Source of the DNA: Rhodobacteraceae bacterium Alg238-R152
GTDB taxonomy: Bacteria; Pseudomonadota; Alphaproteobacteria; Rhodobacterales; Rhodobacteraceae
DNA length: 64,000 nucleotides
NCBI GenBank assembly: GCA_900537125.1
Contig: UNRJ01000009.1
Coordinates: 62,001 to 126,000, forward strand
Direction: 5' to 3'
This document shows, piece by piece, positions 18,258 to 25,423 of the stretch (position 1 is the stretch's first letter; each line of letters begins with the position of its first letter). The notes below the pieces were generated by a model. That model was not told the origin of the DNA and ran no database searches. It was given only the letters and a program-made list of their open reading frames with translations. The position numbers and the translations under genes are program-made.

Positions 18258-19012
18258 CACGCAATCTCCCCAGCTTGGCGCAGCTCAGTCATGCCCTGTG
18301 CAATCGCGGCTTCGATAACATCCGTTATCTGCGCTGCCATTTCATCGCTGGCCAGCAAATCATTGCGCACTTCCAGCATGACATTGGGCAACTTTCTGGG
18401 CAACGCATAGGCCTTCAGAGAGTGGGTCACCCCATGCTCCGGCCCATAAGGATCGTTGCGCAATGTGACAAACGGACCATCCGCCATGCAAGTCAACATG
18501 CTGTCTGCCAAGCGTGTGTCACGGTCATGCAGAATGCCAATTTCAACCGCACGCTGCTTGCCGTGATAGACCGGCGTAAAGGAATGTACGGTGACAATTG
18601 CCTTTGGATGCACCACCTCAATCACCTGCTCCACCGCCTCTTTAAACGGCTGATAGATCTGCGTCACACGGGCCTGACGATCCGCGCCCGACAAATTCAC
18701 ATTGCCGGGAATCTCAAAGATTTCGCTTTTGGCCGGCACCGCATCTTGCGCTTCCGGTGGACGGTTGCAGTCATACAACAGGCGCGACACGCCCCCCGCC
18801 ACCAACGTGCAGTCAAAGCGTCTGGCCAGTTCACGGGTCAAGGTCAACGCACCGGGATCCCAGGCCACATGGCTTTGGCGCACCTCATCGGACAATCCAA
18901 GCGCGCCAAAAACTGACGGAAATTTACTGGAGGCATGTTCACACACAAACAGGATATCACAAGGCGCCATTGCGCCCTCAATCACCACTGCCTCTGAATC
19001 GTCTAGAGTCAT
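18257..19012 (-). CDS. N-formylglutamate amidohydrolase family hydrolase
   Basis: The 251-residue protein belongs to the zinc amidohydrolase family that includes HutG-type N-formylglutamate deformylase. Conserved elements are ILFVCEHASSKFP, DPGALTLTREL, YDCNRPPE and IVTVHSFTPVYHGK. The ATG at 19012 follows AGGGA at good spacing; a TTG start 36 bases upstream is less likely. It is the first gene of the leftward cluster and is coupled to dctQ. No other histidine-degradation (hut) genes are near. In this setting it could remove the gamma-glutamyl or another acyl cap from a pathway intermediate; that is inference. Confidence 0.87.
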   Translation of the reverse strand: MTLDDSEAVVIEGAMAPCDILFVCEHASSKFPSVFGALGLSDEVRQSHVAWDPGALTLTRELARRFDCTLVAGGVSRLLYDCNRPPEAQDAVPAKSEIFEIPGNVNLSGADRQARVTQIYQPFKEAVEQVIEVVHPKAIVTVHSFTPVYHGKQRAVEIGILHDRDTRLADSMLTCMADGPFVTLRNDPYGPEHGVTHSLKAYALPRKLPNVMLEVRNDLLASDEMAAQITDVIEAAIAQGMTELRQAGEIA

Positions 19013-19086
19013 GTTGTCCCTGTCGTGCCATTTTGCATTTGTGAACAAACTTCTTCAGAGTCACCCGTCCTGTCAATAATTATTCT

Positions 19087-19097
19087 GAAAATTTTTC
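19087..19097. promoter_or_regulatory. Palindrome GAAAA-T-TTTTC, possible RpiR operator
   Basis: A perfect 5+1+5 inverted repeat lies in the 146-base space between the catabolic cluster and the divergent rpiR gene. The stretch is AT-rich and must hold both promoters. A role as the regulator's binding site is plausible from position only. Confidence 0.3.
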
Positions 19098-19158
19098 TTC
19101 TCAGGCGATTACTTTGAAACTATGCTTACATTTGTAGCAGTTAGTAAGTGAGCCCCCC

Positions 19159-20022
19159 GTGAAAGACACCGCACAGGAAACCATAAACAAGATTTATGAC
19201 AGTTTGACCCGCGCAGAGCGTCAGCTCGCCGGGGTGATTTTGGAGAATTACCCCATGTCCGGCATGGGCTCTATCACCCGACTCGCGGACAAAGCTTCGG
19301 TGTCTACGCCCACGGTTGCCCGAATGGTGCAAAAACTTGGTTACACGGGCTTCCCAGAATTCCAAGAAGCGCTGCGTCAAGAGGTCGAAGCCCGCTTTTC
19401 GAACCCGATTGCCAAACATGAAAGCTGGGCGCAAAGCGCCCCGGAAGCGCACATCCTCAACCGCTTCACCGATGCGGTGATGAGCAATATCCGTCAGACC
19501 TTGGCCAACATCGATCCCGCGCAATTTGACGCGCTCACCGCCCTGCTCGCGGACGAAAACCGCGCTCTTTACATCACTGGTGGCCGCATCACCCACGCCT
19601 TGAGCGAATACTTGCACCTGCACATGCAGGTCATCCGCGCCCGAGTGCGCCACATTCGATCCACGTCAAATGCCTGGCCGCATGACCTACTCGACATTTC
19701 TGAAGGCGATGTTGTCCTGATATATGACATCCGTCGCTACGAAAACTCGACCCTACGGCTCGCGGAAATCGCAAAGGGGCGTGGTGCAAAAATCGCACTG
19801 ATCACTGATCAATGGCAAAGCCCAATCAGCCAGTATGCCGATGTATCTCTCAAATGCCGGATCGAGGCCCCGTCCGCTTGGGATTCCACGGTCTCGATGA
19901 TGCTGCTTTCAGAAACGCTGATTGCTGCGGTACAAGAGGCCCGCTGGGATCAAACTGAGAGTCGTATGCACGCTCTGGAAGACATGTTTGACCAGACAAA
20001 AATCTTCCGGAAGTTTGTTTGA
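19159..20022 (+). CDS. RpiR/MurR family transcriptional regulator
   Basis: The 287-residue protein has an N-terminal RpiR-type helix-turn-helix (residues about 1-75, with GSITRLADKASVSTPTVARMVQKLGYTGF-like spacing) and a C-terminal SIS domain (from about residue 120, ALYITGGRITHALSEYLH) that binds a small phosphorylated or acidic effector in relatives. The start is GTG; the upstream ribosome site is weak. It is transcribed away from the TRAP/ligase cluster and is most simply its local regulator. Confidence 0.9.
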   Translation: MKDTAQETINKIYDSLTRAERQLAGVILENYPMSGMGSITRLADKASVSTPTVARMVQKLGYTGFPEFQEALRQEVEARFSNPIAKHESWAQSAPEAHILNRFTDAVMSNIRQTLANIDPAQFDALTALLADENRALYITGGRITHALSEYLHLHMQVIRARVRHIRSTSNAWPHDLLDISEGDVVLIYDIRRYENSTLRLAEIAKGRGAKIALITDQWQSPISQYADVSLKCRIEAPSAWDSTVSMMLLSETLIAAVQEARWDQTESRMHALEDMFDQTKIFRKFV

Positions 20023-20140
20023 TAAACAATTACGAGCATTCAAAACTACACCCACACCCTACGGTTGATTTGGCCGCATACTTGGCCAATTCCCGCCGCA
20101 ATTTCTCTTTTTGGGCATCAAACTTGGGTAGTAGACTGGG

Positions 20141-20155
20141 TTAACAAAGCGTTAA
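20141..20155. promoter_or_regulatory. Full CtrA-type site TTAA-N7-TTAA
   Basis: TTAACAAAGCGTTAA matches the classical CtrA box exactly (two TTAA half-sites separated by seven bases). It lies in the 282-base gene-free stretch between rpiR and the response regulator at 20305, about 150 bases upstream of the latter, in an AT-rich setting. CtrA is the master cell-cycle/motility regulator of alphaproteobacteria. Binding here is predicted, not shown. The rest of the gap shows no gene I can support. Confidence 0.5.
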
Positions 20156-20304
20156 TTTTCCCCCTTTTAAGCCAATATCGCCCACTTCCAGCCGCAATTG
20201 CCAAACATACTCATCTCTACAGGTCAGGCGCAAAGCGTCGGTATAGTGAGTGACAGAGTTAGGTAGGTTAAAGCATAGAAGCAGCGCCAGAAAGGGCTGG
20301 GACA

Positions 20305-21384
20305 ATGAAAATATTGGCCGTTGATGACGATGAACACATCTGCGAACTGCTCTCTGAAGCGGTTGCAGCCAAAACTGGTCACACCATTGTCACCGCCACG
20401 TCCGGACCTGACGCCATTCGCGCAATAGCCAAGGCCAAAGTACCGTTTGATTGCTTTCTTTTGGATGTTCAAATGCCGATCATGGACGGCATCACGCTCA
20501 CCAAAAAAATCCGCAAGACCAAACCATACACACGGACGCCAATTCTCATGCTGACAGCCATGTCTCAAAAAAAGTACATTGACGCGGCCTTTGAGGCTGG
20601 CGCCAGCGACTACATCACCAAGCCTTTCGATTTTCAGGAGCTATTCACCAGACTCTCAATAGCAGAGCGCCAGGTCGAAGAGCGTAATGAACTGACGGCA
20701 AGCATCTCAGAAATGGCCTCGCTGAAAAAGGATCTGATCTTCAACACCGCGCACAGTTTGAGTGAACCCATTGAAATCACAGGTGTCACCCAGCTTGTGG
20801 GATACATGGCTTTTGAAAGACACATCCTAGACATGCCTCGCAGACAGCGGATGCGCACACAGGCATTTGCCGTCAAGGTCAGCACCATCAACAGCGCCTA
20901 TAAATCTCTGTCCGCCGTGGCCTTCCGGCAAATGCTGACAGATATTGGCAGCGAGCTGCTGTCAGTTCTTGCCAACAACGACGCGCAAGCGACCTATAGA
21001 GGCGACGGTGTTTTTGTTGGGACATTGCCGCGCAGCGCTAACTATTCCGCTGTCCGCCTTGAGGCTGCACTAAACAGCCGCCTTAATTTTGTGCCCTCCA
21101 CTCAAATTGATGGGCTGCAAAATGAGGTTTGCTTCGGAGAGGCTGTAGATCTGCGTACGCTCACACAAGGAGGCGCGCTGCGCGCTTTGCAAAAAGCGGC
21201 GGCCAATGTGCAAGCCCGCACAGATAGCAAGCACGCAGACCTAGATGCGCTACGCAAGAATAAACGCCTGCACCCTGCCAGTGGGTTTCAGACAGAAATG
21301 GAGCGTCGCGCCTACGAAACGCTTTTGCACGACGCTCTTAATCAAGACAGCCAAGGTCCAACTCGCGCGACGGCGTTTGGCTGA
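20305..21384 (+). CDS. Response regulator with degenerate GGDEF-like output domain
   Basis: The 359-residue protein has a canonical receiver domain: acidic pocket DDD at 7-9, phosphoacceptor Asp54 in FLLDVQMPIMDG and Lys106 in ITKPFDF. After a helical linker (about 115-150) the C-terminal part looks like a diguanylate cyclase fold in which the active-site loop reads YRGDGVFVG (residues 231-239) instead of GGDEF or GGEEF, so catalysis is unlikely. It could be a c-di-GMP/GTP sensor or a purely protein-binding output. It sits downstream of a CtrA-type site and converges on the luxI-like gene 13 bases away. Confidence 0.85.
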   Translation: MKILAVDDDEHICELLSEAVAAKTGHTIVTATSGPDAIRAIAKAKVPFDCFLLDVQMPIMDGITLTKKIRKTKPYTRTPILMLTAMSQKKYIDAAFEAGASDYITKPFDFQELFTRLSIAERQVEERNELTASISEMASLKKDLIFNTAHSLSEPIEITGVTQLVGYMAFERHILDMPRRQRMRTQAFAVKVSTINSAYKSLSAVAFRQMLTDIGSELLSVLANNDAQATYRGDGVFVGTLPRSANYSAVRLEAALNSRLNFVPSTQIDGLQNEVCFGEAVDLRTLTQGGALRALQKAAANVQARTDSKHADLDALRKNKRLHPASGFQTEMERRAYETLLHDALNQDSQGPTRATAFG

Positions 21385-21397
21385 TCACGCTATTGGG

Positions 21398-21985
21398 TCA
21401 GTGGTGCGTGCTGGACAAGTCCATGCGCGCCACTTGCACCGGCAGACCATCCACCAGCATCACCGGCCCTGCGGCCTCTGCAACCAACCCCAAACGGCGT
21501 ATCCAACGTGGCCAAATTGCCGGGACCAGGCCAAGCACATGTTTGGCCTCCATGTCTCTCGCTGTGTCGATAAGTTTTTCCATCAACTGCGTTTGCACTT
21601 CGGTGCGATCCTCCGCGGGCACATCCCGCGCTACAAATACTCGGCTTGCGTCAAGTATATGCGGATCAATCGGCGCCTCATTATACAAAAGGTTGGATGG
21701 AATAGACTCAAGCATGCCCTTCTGCGCATCCCTGATCATATATGAATACATGCCACATCGCGCGGTGGTTGGCGTCAAACGCACTCCCGCAAGGATGCGC
21801 TCGCCTTCATGCACCGCAATCCAACTAGATGCAGGTGTATCGTATTGGTCGTACTCCATACCCGCCACTTCCGGCAGGTCCCAGTTGTTCTGGACAATAA
21901 AGGACTGCTTTCGCGCCTTCAGCAGATTGACCATCAATTCGCCATGCTTGTGCATGGTCTCGAATGACAGAGTAGTCGTCAGCAT
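21398..21985 (-). CDS. LuxI-family acyl-homoserine lactone synthase (orphan)
   Basis: The 195-residue protein shows the LuxI core pattern: Arg25, Phe29 and Trp35 (RKQSFIVQNNW), Asp46 and Asp49 (EYDQYDT), Arg69 (LAGVRLTPT) and Arg115 in DASRVFVARD. The usual Glu three residues before that Arg is Asp112 here. The family makes N-acyl-homoserine lactones from SAM and acyl-ACP or acyl-CoA. No luxR-type regulator lies beside it or anywhere in this window. A related GNAT-fold autoinducer synthase with another acyl donor is the main alternative. Confidence 0.85.
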   Translation of the reverse strand: MLTTTLSFETMHKHGELMVNLLKARKQSFIVQNNWDLPEVAGMEYDQYDTPASSWIAVHEGERILAGVRLTPTTARCGMYSYMIRDAQKGMLESIPSNLLYNEAPIDPHILDASRVFVARDVPAEDRTEVQTQLMEKLIDTARDMEAKHVLGLVPAIWPRWIRRLGLVAEAAGPVMLVDGLPVQVARMDLSSTHH

Positions 21986-22532
21986 TTCCCCAATTTCTCC
22001 GGATACTCATTGCCCCAGGTACCAAATGAACTCACTCATACTGTGACGCGGCCATTCTGGCCCGCGCCGGATACACACCAACACACTCATCACCACACAC
22101 AAACAAAGGAGCCCCCGACCACCCGTGCGCCAGGCCAGCCCCTTCATTCTACCAACATCAACCGGAAAACCGTTACTCGGATCGCAAGCTCCACCAGACG
22201 ACACAACCTAACCGCGTGATGTGTCTTTGACCCGATTTACCCTTCAATTCAATTGAGCCACAATTTTTAGTCAACTTCTACACAAAAAGTTCAACTTTAA
22301 AATTTTGTCGATTGTTTCTGCTCCTAGAACACAGTTTTCACAAATTTAAGTGAATGTTATGCAAAAAATTTACTCTCTATCAACCAATTAAGGTGAAACC
22401 TTTGTTAACGGCGGGTGTCGTTAACGAATTGCTTCGTGAAAATTCCCAGCCTCAAACACCAAAAAGCCACCTTGTGACGCGAGACTTTCACGAAACTGTC
22501 ATGCGTCACGCTTAAAGGACACTAGGGAAAAA
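21986..22532. other. Gene-free AT-rich stretch between luxI-like gene and hypothetical gene
   Basis: No convincing gene is seen in these 547 bases. The right half is clearly AT-rich compared with the flanks and contains two inverted repeats: AAGGT-GAA-ACCTT around 22390-22402 and GTTAACG/CGTTAAC at 22404-22425. The stretch must carry the promoters of the leftward luxI-like gene and the rightward gene at 22533. Scattered TTAA half-sites are present, but none with the exact seven-base spacing of a CtrA box. Confidence 0.6.
22404..22425. promoter_or_regulatory. Inverted repeat GTTAACG-N8-CGTTAAC
   Basis: This is a perfect 7-bp inverted repeat with an eight-base spacer, about 108 bases upstream of the gene at 22533. 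The arms contain TTAAC, as in CtrA or similar response-regulator sites, but the TTAA spacing is 12, not 7. It could be an operator for a dimeric regulator; this is a positional inference. Confidence 0.35.
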
Positions 22533-22913
22533 ATGCAGCCATACTTCCTGAATTTTCACGTTAAAGGTGAAATCGCCCACACGTTGCTTTTGTCTGAACC
22601 AGAACCGAAGCTCCTGGTTGATATCTCCGCGACAACCGCAACCGACGCGGATGCGCCGGGCTTTCGCTATCCCAAACGTGTTTGTTTCACCGTCAGCGAT
22701 CAGGCACTTATCGCCCGTTTCCGCGACACGGTGTCCCCGGGCGATGTGATTGAGGCGACAGGCACTTTTGATCAGTCCGGCTACGTGCCCCAGCACCGTG
22801 GCCATGTCGACACAACATTCGAACTGGTCGACTTTGTCCGCCGCGAGGCCCTCGACAAGCTTGAGCATGAGGGACGTGTGTTCCTACCGGATACAAATGC
22901 GCGTCCCAGCTAG
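22533..22913 (+). CDS. Conserved-looking hypothetical protein, 126 residues
   Basis: I do not recognise the family. The product is soluble, mixed beta/alpha, with a beta-rich first half (PYFLNFHVKGEI, PKLLVDISATTA, KRVCFTVSD) and a GDVIEATGTFDQSGYV segment that resembles a small beta-barrel (OB-like) layout. The C-terminus ends in a charged helix. The ATG follows AGGACACTAGGGAAAAA, a usable ribosome site. It is preceded by the long AT-rich regulatory stretch and followed 120 bases later by a histidine kinase gene, so a place in the same signalling island is likely. Confidence 0.7.
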   Translation: MQPYFLNFHVKGEIAHTLLLSEPEPKLLVDISATTATDADAPGFRYPKRVCFTVSDQALIARFRDTVSPGDVIEATGTFDQSGYVPQHRGHVDTTFELVDFVRREALDKLEHEGRVFLPDTNARPS

Positions 22914-23033
22914 GGAAACCGCTTTCCTGCCGAACCCCAACCATCTTTGAGCCACATTCTGCTGCTTCCTTAAAGACAACTGCCCCAAGCTGCCACTTGG
23001 CGCCCAAACTGATACACTTCTGGATGTCGCAGA

Positions 23034-24491
23034 ATGCACATTGAAACCCCAAATCGATCTCGGGTGGACACGCCGATACTACGGCGCATCCAAAGCCGCC
23101 TCCGCGTGCTGTTCCCGCGTCGCCAACTTCCCGTAGAACACTCCCGCCGCCTCAAGCAGCAAATGCATGACTTTTCCGGTGGTGGCGTTGCGCTGTTCTG
23201 GCAAAGGCAAGGCATCTACGCTGGCGCTGGGTTCTTATGCGGCTTCTACTATTCCTGGCCGCTCGCGGCCCTTTGTTACTTGCTGATTCAGGTCGCCGAT
23301 ATCTTTGACAGTGTTATTTGTCATAGCGTGATCAACCGCACCGATCATTCGTTGCGCCACAGCCATAAGCTGCTGAAACGTCTCTTTGCTTCAAATGCGA
23401 TTTCGGCGGCATCCATTGCCACATTCACACTTTTGCTCGCGCGTCTCGAAGGCCCCGGTGAACATTTTACCTCGCTGTTCTTCCTGTTTGCTGCTGGTCT
23501 TTTTGCGGCGGTGAACAACCATCAACTCAAGCAGGTTCTGGCATTACGCCTAATCACCTATGGAGCGTTGTTTATCTACATTCCAGCCTCCGACATTTTG
23601 GCAGAAAGCGCCCCTTTCACCTCCAAGCTCTGGTTGCACTTCGCCACATCTTTGTTTGTGCTGTATTTTGTACTGGAATGCTCGACCATCTTCCTACGCA
23701 TGTATCAGCGCACTTTGGATCAGATGGACGAGCTGCGCTCCGAGCGTGACAAGGCCCGTGAAAGCTATGAAATCAAATCGCAGTTTGTGTCAGTGGTCAG
23801 TCACGAACTTCGTACTCCGCTGACGTCGATCACCGGGTCACTCACGCTTCTGCGTGAAACCAACCTGTCCAAAGACCCTGAAAAATCCGACCGGATGCTG
23901 GATATTGCGCATAAAAATAGCAAACGCTTGAGCAAGCTTATCAATGATCTTCTGGACATCCAGAAGATGGAGGCACGCAAGATGGTGTATCATTTTGCCC
24001 CGGTTGATCTTGGCCAGCTGCTCAATGATGCGGCCCAATCTATCACGCCTTATGCCGACCAATATGAGATAGTGGTGCGCACGGCACCACCACCTTACCC
24101 GCTGACGATCCGCGCCGATCATGAGCGTTTGATGCAGGTTCTAGACAACCTTCTGTCCAATGCCGTGAAGTTCTCGCACCAAGGCGGCTACGTCGAGCTC
24201 ACAGCCCGTCTCGTGGATGGTTGCGCCATGTTGGAGGTCCGCGACTACGGTGTTGGTATTCCCGAAACCGAACGGCACATGGTCTTTGGCAAGTTTACGC
24301 AGGTCGATAATACCGACTGCCGCAATTTCGATGGCTCGGGTCTGGGCCTCTCAATCGCGCGCCAAATCATCGAAGATCACGGCGCCTCCGTAGATTTTGA
24401 CAGCTCGCTTGGCGAAGGCACGCGGTTCTACGTGGTCTTCCCACTGTGTGACACCGAAGAAAATATCAGTATCGAACTGCCGACATCATGA
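23034..24491 (+). CDS. Membrane sensor histidine kinase
   Basis: The 485-residue protein has a basic N-terminus, about five or six transmembrane helices between residues 60 and 222, a short coiled coil (225-245), the dimerisation/H-box VVSHELRTPLTSITGS with His257, then N-box (LDNLLSNAVKFSHQ), G1 (VRDYGVGIP) and G2 (GSGLGLSIARQI) ATP-binding motifs. There is no PAS or HAMP domain that I can see and no fused receiver, so phosphate must leave to a separate partner. The HPt gene follows immediately and a REC gene converges on it. The multi-helix sensor resembles no family I can name. Confidence 0.92.
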   Translation: MHIETPNRSRVDTPILRRIQSRLRVLFPRRQLPVEHSRRLKQQMHDFSGGGVALFWQRQGIYAGAGFLCGFYYSWPLAALCYLLIQVADIFDSVICHSVINRTDHSLRHSHKLLKRLFASNAISAASIATFTLLLARLEGPGEHFTSLFFLFAAGLFAAVNNHQLKQVLALRLITYGALFIYIPASDILAESAPFTSKLWLHFATSLFVLYFVLECSTIFLRMYQRTLDQMDELRSERDKARESYEIKSQFVSVVSHELRTPLTSITGSLTLLRETNLSKDPEKSDRMLDIAHKNSKRLSKLINDLLDIQKMEARKMVYHFAPVDLGQLLNDAAQSITPYADQYEIVVRTAPPPYPLTIRADHERLMQVLDNLLSNAVKFSHQGGYVELTARLVDGCAMLEVRDYGVGIPETERHMVFGKFTQVDNTDCRNFDGSGLGLSIARQIIEDHGASVDFDSSLGEGTRFYVVFPLCDTEENISIELPTS

Positions 24492-24511
24492 CCATCAAAC
24501 AGGAGCACAGA

Positions 24512-24850
24512 ATGTTTCCAGACGATCATCAGGACAAGTTTGACCGCCTACGCCGCCACTTCATGTCAGGCCTCCCTCAACGCGAGGCAGAAATCGAAGA
24601 CCACACTGCGACATTGCTGGAGCATGGTGCTGATCAATCTGCACTGGAGGAACTGCATCTTATTGCGCACAAACTGGCTGGCATCTGCGCTACTTACGGC
24701 CTGAATCGATTAGGTCAACTGGCAGAAAAGGCCGAAGCGCTTCTTGAGCGCAACCAAGCCTCAAAACCCTGCGCGGCCGAGATGGAAAACATCCTTGTTG
24801 CCACTGATCGGCTAAGCGAAGAACTGGGCAGTGTGATCGAAACCGCCTGA
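24512..24850 (+). CDS. Stand-alone HPt phosphotransfer protein
   Basis: This is a helical protein of 112 residues with the HPt signature LHLIAHKLAGICATYGLNRLG; the predicted phosphorylated residue is His53. Such proteins shuttle phosphate between receiver domains. An ATG at 24488 overlaps the kinase stop, but AGGAG lies six bases before the ATG at 24512, which is therefore preferred. The gene is in the same operon as the histidine kinase and ends six bases from the stop of the convergent REC gene. Confidence 0.85.
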   Translation: MFPDDHQDKFDRLRRHFMSGLPQREAEIEDHTATLLEHGADQSALEELHLIAHKLAGICATYGLNRLGQLAEKAEALLERNQASKPCAAEMENILVATDRLSEELGSVIETA

Positions 24851-24855
24851 CCAGA

Positions 24856-25239
24856 TTACTCCGCCTTTCCTACAATGGCGCGCAGCTGATCTGGCAAAGC
24901 CACCGGATCAAACGGCTTTTGGATCGCTCCCACAGCACATTCCGTGATGTCGGAATGGTGCTTGGAGGTGACATCTTTTGACGTCATAAAAATCGCAGGA
25001 ACATCGGCGAGCTCGTCCTGCCTGCGCAGCTTTGCCAGTGTTTCCAAGCCACTCAGCCCCGGCATCATCACGTCCAGCAACAACAAGTCTGGTGCAAATT
25101 TCGCCGCCTTTTTGATCGCCTCGGTACCATTGGAACACTGCATAACTTCAAAGCCACCAAATTCGGCCAATGCCAAATAGGTGATCTCGCGAATATCGGC
25201 ATCATCCTCAACATGCAGTATTTTTCTGATGTCAGTCAT
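24856..25239 (-). CDS. Single-domain response regulator (CheY-like)
   Basis: The 127-residue receiver-only protein has HVEDDADIRE (acidic pocket), phosphoacceptor Asp56 in LLLLDVMMPGLSG, and Lys108 in AIQKPFDP. There is no output domain. The gene is convergent with the HPt gene and six bases from it, so kinase, HPt and REC probably form one phosphorelay, with this protein as an intermediate carrier or phosphate sink. This role is inferred from position. Confidence 0.88.
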   Translation of the reverse strand: MTDIRKILHVEDDADIREITYLALAEFGGFEVMQCSNGTEAIKKAAKFAPDLLLLDVMMPGLSGLETLAKLRRQDELADVPAIFMTSKDVTSKHHSDITECAVGAIQKPFDPVALPDQLRAIVGKAE

Positions 25240-25334
25240 ACCCGCAGCCCCTCAGTTCTTACCGATTTGATCGTATCGCCACGGCGCAGTAAAGGGAAGA
25301 CCGCGTCTTTCACTCTCGCATTAGCTGATCTTCC

Positions 25335-25346
25335 CGTGACGTCACG
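25335..25346. promoter_or_regulatory. 12-bp perfect palindrome CGTGACGTCACG
   Basis: This self-complementary 12-mer lies in the 184-base space between the divergent REC gene and the enoyl-CoA hydratase gene, 78 bases before the latter's ATG. It may be a dimeric regulator site; no family is assigned. Confidence 0.3.
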
Positions 25347-25423
25347 TGTCAATTCCACCCAAGCACTTGAGCCTTCCGCCACAGGACCTAAGCTTGTGCA
25401 AACGATGATCTTCAGGAGCTGCC

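Noticed and set aside
22010-22219. Short frames between the luxI-like gene and the hypothetical gene at 22533
   Set aside because: Thr/His/Pro-rich low-complexity translations without ribosome sites in a region that looks like control DNA.
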